Positions 59,445 to 64,000 of a stretch of DNA of 64,000 nt are shown one piece after another (the stretch's first letter is position 1; each line of letters starts with the position of its first letter). The notes beneath the pieces are model-generated. The model had not been told where the DNA came from. It saw nothing but the letters and a program-made list of their open reading frames with translations, and ran no database searches. Location of the stretch: positions 1 through 64,000 of the forward strand of contig JASGEI010000019.1 in the NCBI GenBank assembly GCA_047606545.1. The letters run 5' to 3'. This DNA comes from JASGDC01 sp047606545 (GTDB lineage Bacteria; Actinomycetota; Actinomycetes; Actinomycetales; Micrococcaceae). A program made the translations under genes and the position numbers.

Positions 59445-60459
59445 GAGAAATCACCTCGGCTTCGGTAGTTTCTTGAATAAATGAAATTGCACCAGGGACA
59501 TCTTTACCAGTTAAAGCAAAAGTAATAGCTCCTAGTCGTTTGCCGTTGAGAGTGCTAATACCACCGAATACAATATTTGCATTTACTTGGTAATCTTCAT
59601 TAAGAGTCGTAATTACGGGACCTAGTTCATATTCATCAGATAGTTTTACGGATAGCAATGTTCCAGGATGATTCTTCCGAATCTGCTCAATCTCCTCATA
59701 GTCAGGAGTACGAGGCATCACAGTTGAAACAAAGCTCTTAGTGCTTTGAGTTTTTGGACTTGAGAATACTTGGTAGGTAGGTCCTTGTTCCAAAATCTTC
59801 CCTTGTTCCATGACTACAACTTTGTCGGCGACTTCTTTTACTACATCCATTTCGTGAGTAATTACTACGATAGTAACTCCAAACTTTTCGTTAACTTCTT
59901 TAAGAAGTTTCAAGATTTCTTTAGTAGTTTCAGGATCTAGTGCACTAGTTGATTCATCAGCAAGGAGAATTTTTGGGTTGGTAGCTAATGCTCTAGCAAT
60001 GCCAACGCGTTGTTTTTGCCCTCCTGATAATTGGCTTGGATAGTTATTCTCATAGCCAGTTAACCCAACGAAATTAAGTAGTTCCTTCATACGGTGAGCA
60101 ATTTTTGTTTTATCCCAATTAGCTAATTCAAGAGGAAAAGCAATATTACGAGCAACTGTACGAGAAGAGAATAGGTTGAACTGCTGGAAAATCATCCCAA
60201 TATCTGGGCGGATACTTTCCAGCTCTTTTTCTTTCATGTTGGTGATATCTTTACCCAAAACAGTAACAGTTCCAGAGGTTGTTTGTTCTAATCCATTAAT
60301 CAAACGAACCAAAGTGCTTTTACCAGCACCAGAATATCCGATGATGGCAGTAATATCACCCTCAACTATTTCAAGGTTTATATCAGCCAAAGCAGCTACT
60401 TTTTTACTGCCTGAAGCAAAAACCTTTCCTACTTCATTAAACTCAATGAGTTTACTCAT
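59437..60459 (-). CDS. metN: Methionine ABC transporter ATPase with NIL domain
   Basis: The 340-aa protein has an ABC cassette with GYSGAGKST (Walker A), LSGGQKQRVGIARAL (signature) and ILLADESTSALDPET (Walker B). A C-terminal NIL domain (about 250-340, starting GTLLSVKLSDEY) binds methionine and inhibits transport when the internal pool is high. The NIL domain distinguishes MetN from other amino-acid ATPases. It is separated from metQ by a hairpin at 60501-60530 and overlaps metI. Confidence 0.93.
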   Translation of the reverse strand: MSKLIEFNEVGKVFASGSKKVAALADINLEIVEGDITAIIGYSGAGKSTLVRLINGLEQTTSGTVTVLGKDITNMKEKELESIRPDIGMIFQQFNLFSSRTVARNIAFPLELANWDKTKIAHRMKELLNFVGLTGYENNYPSQLSGGQKQRVGIARALATNPKILLADESTSALDPETTKEILKLLKEVNEKFGVTIVVITHEMDVVKEVADKVVVMEQGKILEQGPTYQVFSSPKTQSTKSFVSTVMPRTPDYEEIEQIRKNHPGTLLSVKLSDEYELGPVITTLNEDYQVNANIVFGGISTLNGKRLGAITFALTGKDVPGAISFIQETTEAEVISHD

Positions 60460-60500
60460 AAATTATTTTTTCTCCTTTATATGGAAAATCTTGTATGGAA

Positions 60501-60530
60501 AAGGTGGTCGATAAAATTACCGACCACCTT
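60501..60530 (-). terminator. Intercistronic hairpin between metQ and metN
   Basis: A perfect 10-bp stem (aaggtggtcg with its complement, 10-nt loop) is followed on the minus strand by TTTTCC. It is likely a partial terminator or 3' end stabiliser that makes the binding protein mRNA more abundant than the transporter mRNA. Confidence 0.65.
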
Positions 60531-60535
60531 AAATA

Positions 60536-61429
60536 CTATTTACTACTTGCTTGTTTAACTACGTCTTCTTGTTTCTTTAAAGTGTCTTGTAAGTCGCTTT
60601 GTTTGCTTTTAACTTCTACGGAAGTGTTCTTGCTTTGTGCAGCAACTGCTTTCTGAACTTCTGGATCGTGGTATGCTTCCACAACCTTCTGGTAATCCTT
60701 ATTGTCTTTGTCTTCTGGGCGAGAAACAATTACGTTAACGTATGGCTTTGCTTCATCGCTATTTGGATCATCTTTAAAGATAACGGTGTTTTGGTCAAGA
60801 TTTGCATCAGATGCGAAATTATTGTTAATTGCTGCCGCATCAACTGACTTTAAGTTAGCTGCAGTCTGAGCTGCATCAACTGTTTGTACAGTTATTTTCT
60901 TGCTAGTGATATCAGCTGGAGTAGATAGGATATTTCCACCATCTTTCAATTTAATAAGTCCAGCTTTTTGCAATACTAGCAATGCACGTGCTTGGTTAGT
61001 TGGGTCATTTGGAATAGCAACTTTACCATTTTCAGGGATTTCGCTTGGTTTCTTGTACTTAGTAGAGTATAGGCTTAATGGCACTACGTAAGTTGAACCA
61101 ATTGGTGTTAAGTTCTTATTGTTTTTAACATTGTAGTCGGCAAGGAAAGCAATGTGTTGGAACAAGTTTAAATCAACTTGGTTTTGATCAAGTGCTTGAT
61201 TTGGCTGAGTGTAGTCAGAGAAGCTAACTGGCTCGATGGTGATACCACGCTTTTTAGCTGCTTCTTGGAATGGTTTCCAGTAGTCTTGTGAAGCTTCAGT
61301 GGTGCCAATTTTTATGACTTTTCCATCAGTCCTTGAACTGCTCTTACTGCCACAAGCTGTAACTGTAAAAGCAGCAGTGATTGTTAGAATGAACGCGATT
61401 ACAATACTTTTAAACTTCTTGGAGAACAT
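60536..61429 (-). CDS. metQ: Methionine-binding lipoprotein (NlpA family)
   Basis: The 297-aa substrate-binding protein has a signal peptide with lipobox LTITAAFTVTAC|G (modified Cys at 26), so it is membrane-anchored outside. IGTTEASQDYWKPFQ begins the mature domain. YTQPNQALDQNQVDLNLFQH is the ligand pocket region shared by MetQ. IPNDPTNQARALLVLQKAGLI follows and is typical of the family. It is the first gene of metQNI, downstream of a leader with a predicted terminator (61440-61600). Confidence 0.92.
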   Translation of the reverse strand: MFSKKFKSIVIAFILTITAAFTVTACGSKSSSRTDGKVIKIGTTEASQDYWKPFQEAAKKRGITIEPVSFSDYTQPNQALDQNQVDLNLFQHIAFLADYNVKNNKNLTPIGSTYVVPLSLYSTKYKKPSEIPENGKVAIPNDPTNQARALLVLQKAGLIKLKDGGNILSTPADITSKKITVQTVDAAQTAANLKSVDAAAINNNFASDANLDQNTVIFKDDPNSDEAKPYVNVIVSRPEDKDNKDYQKVVEAYHDPEVQKAVAAQSKNTSVEVKSKQSDLQDTLKKQEDVVKQASSK

Positions 61430-61439
61430 TTTTATTTAA

Positions 61440-61600
61440 ATTCCTTAAAACTTTTTGATAGTCTCTTTGCCATAAAAATAAGCAGCCCGTCCAATACGGA
61501 ACTGCCGGAGTGTTTATCGTATACCGAGACTAATTAGAGCACACGACAAAGCACCCCTCGGTGTGCATTCGACGTGTTACTGTTTTCGTTCTCATGGTTA
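61440..61600 (-). promoter_or_regulatory. Structured metQ leader with attenuator-like terminator
   Basis: On the minus strand the leader has a stem gcacac/gtgtgc (61566-61561 with 61545-61540) and an AGTCTC that can pair with GAGACT just upstream of metQ. A terminator-like hairpin gcag-tcc-gtatt-gga-ctgc is followed by TTATTTTT (about 61503-61473). The promoter is probably near 61600-61630. The rest of 61600-61810 shows no further feature. It does not match the SAM-I consensus core that I know. It is likely an RNA switch or attenuator for methionine supply, class unassigned. Confidence 0.5.
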
Positions 61601-61812
61601 TAAGTTAATCACATACTTTTTGGTGCTGCAACTTACTAAATGAATTTTTCAATTTCTCACTGGTTTTGACCGCTTATTTCCTGTACTTTTCTTCACGATG
61701 AACTGATTAATTAGGTAATCCTAGGATTCTCTTTAAGGCTAGTTTAATTTAAGTATTATTTTTATTTTTCGCCCATTAAACGCCCAGTTTCCCAAAATAA
61801 CCAAAAAAGTAA

Positions 61813-61841
61813 AACCCCTGCTTCCTTAGAAAACAGGGGTT
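61813..61841 (-). terminator. Terminator of tRNA-His
   Basis: aacccctg and caggggtt form an 8-bp stem. On the minus strand it is followed by TTACTTTTTT, just after the tRNA 3' end. Confidence 0.75.
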
Positions 61842-61847
61842 AATCGG

Positions 61848-61921
61848 GGTGGCTAACCGGGCTTGAACCGGCGACCCCCTGAACCACAATCAGGTGCTCT
61901 ACCAACTGAGCTATAGCCACC
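61848..61921 (-). tRNA. tRNA-His (GTG)
   Basis: Acceptor GTGGCTA/TAGCCAC, D-arm GCTC...GAGC, and anticodon loop ATTGTGG with anticodon GTG. The discriminator is C73 (61848) and an encoded G at 61921 provides the G-1 residue that pairs with it, the tRNA-His hallmark. CCA is not encoded. Confidence 0.95.
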
Positions 61922-61972
61922 ACAGGTTATCCATTGGAACTTAATGAATACCACGCTTCAATACTATACCAG

Positions 61973-62578
61973 TTAATTGTATTTCTTGGAAATTTCAGCA
62001 AGTTCTTCTGAAGAATAACCTGGGTCAGCTAAGAAAACGGCTTCACGGTAGTATTGCAATTCTTTGATTGACTCGATAATGTCAGCAAGTGCACGATGAC
62101 CTTCAGCTTTCTTAGGCGCGTTGAAGTAAGCGCGAGGAAACCAGCGACGCGCTAATTCTTTAACAGTAGAAACATCAATTACTCGGTAGTGCAAATGATC
62201 CACTACTTTAGGCATATATTCGCTTAAAAAGGCTTTATCGGTGCCGATAGAGTTACCTGCAAGCAAAGCTTTGCCAGGTTTTGGGATAAATTTTTGGATA
62301 TAAGCCAAAACTTCTGCTTCAGCATCTTGCAGATCTGCACCTGTTTTTATTTCTTCAATAAGACCACTGTTGGTATGCATTTGAGTTACAAAATCATTCA
62401 TATTTTCCACAGCTTCTGGCTTATCTGCTTTGATTACAATATCTATCCCCTTAGTGTCTAAAACTTCAAGGTTAGAGTCAGTGATTAAAACTGCAACCTC
62501 AATAAGAGAGTCTATTTTAGGATCTAGTCCTGTCATTTCACAGTCAATCCAAACGATTGGTTCATTTTTTGTAGCCAT
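61973..62578 (-). CDS. orn: Oligoribonuclease
   Basis: The DEDDh exonuclease finishes RNA decay by cleaving dinucleotides, including pGpG from c-di-GMP. At 201 aa it is slightly longer than E. coli Orn (181). Catalytic residues are in IDCEMTGLD (ExoI), NSIGTDKAFLSEYMP (ExoII) and EGHRALADIIESI (ExoIII, His-x4-Asp). It is widespread in Actinomycetota. It is divergent from the antiporter gene. Confidence 0.93.
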   Translation of the reverse strand: MATKNEPIVWIDCEMTGLDPKIDSLIEVAVLITDSNLEVLDTKGIDIVIKADKPEAVENMNDFVTQMHTNSGLIEEIKTGADLQDAEAEVLAYIQKFIPKPGKALLAGNSIGTDKAFLSEYMPKVVDHLHYRVIDVSTVKELARRWFPRAYFNAPKKAEGHRALADIIESIKELQYYREAVFLADPGYSSEELAEISKKYN

Positions 62579-62676
62579 AATATCCAGTGTAGTGGAAAAC
62601 CATTTTTAAGTAACTCAACTAATTGCCAGAAAATTCTATTAAAATAGATAGGGATAGGTTTTAAAGAGGTTTTCTT

Positions 62677-64000
62677 ATGTCAATTGCAGTTTTGTTAATT
62701 ACAGTTATTTTTTCGCTAATGATTACAAGTATTTCGCGAAATTGGAAAGTTCATTCAGGGTTAGTAACTGTAGCTTTTGCCTCTGCAATTTCATTTATCC
62801 CGGGGGTAACTCATATCGAAGTGGAACCCGAAGTAATTCTTTCTTTGGTAATGCCACCATTATTATATTCTGCCGCACTTGGTTTCCCGTTTACTACCTT
62901 CTTTAAAAATTTGAAACCTATATTAGGCATGGGTGTGGGACTTGTAGTGGTTACTTGTCTAGTAATTACCTATTTAGTGCCAATAATAAACCCAGCAATT
63001 AGCACTCTTGGGGCTTTTGTGCTTGCCTCAGTTATTGCACCACCTGATACAGTAACTATGGTTTCGGAAGAAAACTCCGAGGGCGTCCCGCATCGAATTG
63101 TCTCAATTTTAAAAGGAGAATCTTTAGTTAACGATGCTACTTCTTTAGTATTATTTTCAGTGGCAGTTTCTATGCTAACTAATGAAGAGAATTTTATCGG
63201 ACAGCCAGTAATTTACTTTATTTACTCTTGTATTGTCGGTATTTTGGTCGGATTAGTGCTTGGTTGGTGTTTAAGTTTTATCCGTGGAAAGCTTGAAAAA
63301 CCATCTCTTGAAATTGCATTGAATATTTTGATGCCGTTTGTGGCTTATCAGATTTCTGAATATTTCCATGCATCAGGTGTGCTTGCGGTAGTCACTACCG
63401 CATTTGTAGTTGCCTTTAATATGGCTTTTAATCCTAAAGCTATGTCAGATACTACTTACAAGACTCGTCTTATTGAAACTAATGTTTGGCCAGTGATTGA
63501 TTTGCTAATCGAAAGTTTCTTATTTGCTTATATTGGGTTGCAAGCACATTACATGATTTTAGAAGTTCGGACAGAAACTGGAAGTTTACGCATGAGTCTC
63601 TTGTTTGCTGCAGTTATTACCCTAATTGTGGTAGCAGTTCGTGCAATATACTCATTCTTACTATTCTCAGGTTGGCGTGCTAGAAATAAGCGAATTACCA
63701 ATATTGCTGAAAACACAGATTCCTTATCAGTGAGTAATGGCATGGTTTATAGCGAACATCATGCGCCAAAAATCTTACCCCCTTCACTAGGTTGGAAAGA
63801 TAGTTTACTTGTTTCTTGGATGGGTATGCGAGGCATTGTGACTTTAGCTGCAGCTGCTTCAATTCCATTAGCAGGACAAAATGGGGCAGAGAATCAAGCG
63901 GTTACCTTAATTCAATTTACTGCTTTCACAGTGGCTATTGGTACCTTGCTGGTGCAAGGTTTGACGTTACCTTTGCTAGTTAAGTATCTTGATCTTGATT
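62677..64000 (+). CDS. CPA1 family Na+/H+ antiporter, 3' end beyond the window
   Basis: An open frame runs from ATG 62677 (RBS AAGAGG) to the end of the window without a stop: 441 codons, about 12 helices. Family motifs are MPPLLYSAALGF, VIAPPDTVTMVS (usual form APTDAV), GESLVNDATSLVLF (essential Asn-Asp), and GMRGIVTLAAAASIPLA. It exchanges Na+ or K+ for protons and supports pH and salt tolerance. The C-terminal cytosolic domain is cut off by the window edge. Confidence 0.85.
   Translation, partial: MSIAVLLITVIFSLMITSISRNWKVHSGLVTVAFASAISFIPGVTHIEVEPEVILSLVMPPLLYSAALGFPFTTFFKNLKPILGMGVGLVVVTCLVITYLVPIINPAISTLGAFVLASVIAPPDTVTMVSEENSEGVPHRIVSILKGESLVNDATSLVLFSVAVSMLTNEENFIGQPVIYFIYSCIVGILVGLVLGWCLSFIRGKLEKPSLEIALNILMPFVAYQISEYFHASGVLAVVTTAFVVAFNMAFNPKAMSDTTYKTRLIETNVWPVIDLLIESFLFAYIGLQAHYMILEVRTETGSLRMSLLFAAVITLIVVAVRAIYSFLLFSGWRARNKRITNIAENTDSLSVSNGMVYSEHHAPKILPPSLGWKDSLLVSWMGMRGIVTLAAAASIPLAGQNGAENQAVTLIQFTAFTVAIGTLLVQGLTLPLLVKYLDLD

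Noticed and set aside
61440..61600. SAM-I (S-box), SMK or T-box leader for metQ
   Set aside because: The conserved cores I know for these classes (for example the T-box AGGGUGGNACCGCG) are not present. I kept only the neutral label of structured attenuator.
61622..61810. Additional small RNA gene between metQ and tRNA-His
   Set aside because: AT-rich with a short aatcctaggatt palindrome only. There is no terminator or promoter pair of its own.

Overview
The window looks like a piece of chromosome from an AT-rich member of the Actinomycetota. The base composition is visibly AT-rich (judged by eye, not computed), but the gene order is typically actinobacterial: glyS-dus-dgt-dnaG, argS-lysA, and rho-prfA-prmC-tsaC-wecA-atpI-atpBEFHAGDC. 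Other lineage markers are a DUF3107 protein beside a DEAD-box helicase, a soluble MgtE-N/CBS protein with DUF1003 and Mrp, an Excalibur/MmpS-like surface protein, an oligoribonuclease and a PIG-V-like mannosyltransferase. I cannot name the genus. No complete insertion sequence, prophage, integrase or CRISPR array is visible.

Layout. 1-9.9 kb: ROK sugar kinase, prepilin-peptidase-like protein, fumarase, carboxylesterase, then glycyl-tRNA synthetase, tRNA-dihydrouridine synthase, dGTPase and primase. 9.9-13.4 kb: PEBP-family protein, VOC protein, glutathione peroxidase, two tRNA genes (Asn; CAU anticodon), a glycosyltransferase and a decayed gene. 13.4-19.9 kb (minus strand): Excalibur protein, a coupled DHA2 exporter-dapE-DUF2568 set, and an ABC-2 exporter. 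20-31 kb: LOG protein, small membrane protein, mannosyltransferase, M17 aminopeptidase, TatB, a decayed ORF, Mrp/DUF1003/MgtE-CBS, stress-type protein, Xaa-Pro aminopeptidase, alanine dehydrogenase. 31-39.5 kb (minus strand): DUF4352 protein, MarC, a five-gene operon (amino-acid permease, HAD-like, DUF3107, DEAD-box helicase, PHP phosphoesterase) and an ABC-F protein with what looks like a leader-peptide attenuator. 39.6-41 kb: tRNA-Arg, a broken small gene and a DUF3800 gene preceded by three tandem RNA hairpins. 41-58.5 kb: argS, lysA, rho, prfA, prmC, tsaC, wecA and the whole F1Fo ATP synthase operon, ending with an NRDE/TANGO2 gene. 58.7-64 kb: methionine ABC transporter metQ-metN-metI with a structured leader, tRNA-His, oligoribonuclease, and the 5' part of a CPA1 Na+/H+ antiporter that runs off the end.

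Most genes are housekeeping: translation, replication priming, lysine/DAP synthesis (dapE, lysA), energy conservation and methionine import. The unusual content is mostly outside the coding regions: (i) a five-codon leader ORF that can base-pair with the ABC-F start codon; (ii) the three-hairpin DUF3800 leader; (iii) a dispersed intergenic palindrome of about 68 bp, present three times, plus two unrelated palindromes of similar size; (iv) a terminator-bearing leader before metQ; (v) long low-complexity extensions on ATP synthase alpha (C-terminal) and beta (N-terminal); and (vi) three small decayed genes. Several genes have a -10-like hexamer 6-7 nt before the start codon and no Shine-Dalgarno site, consistent with leaderless mRNAs.
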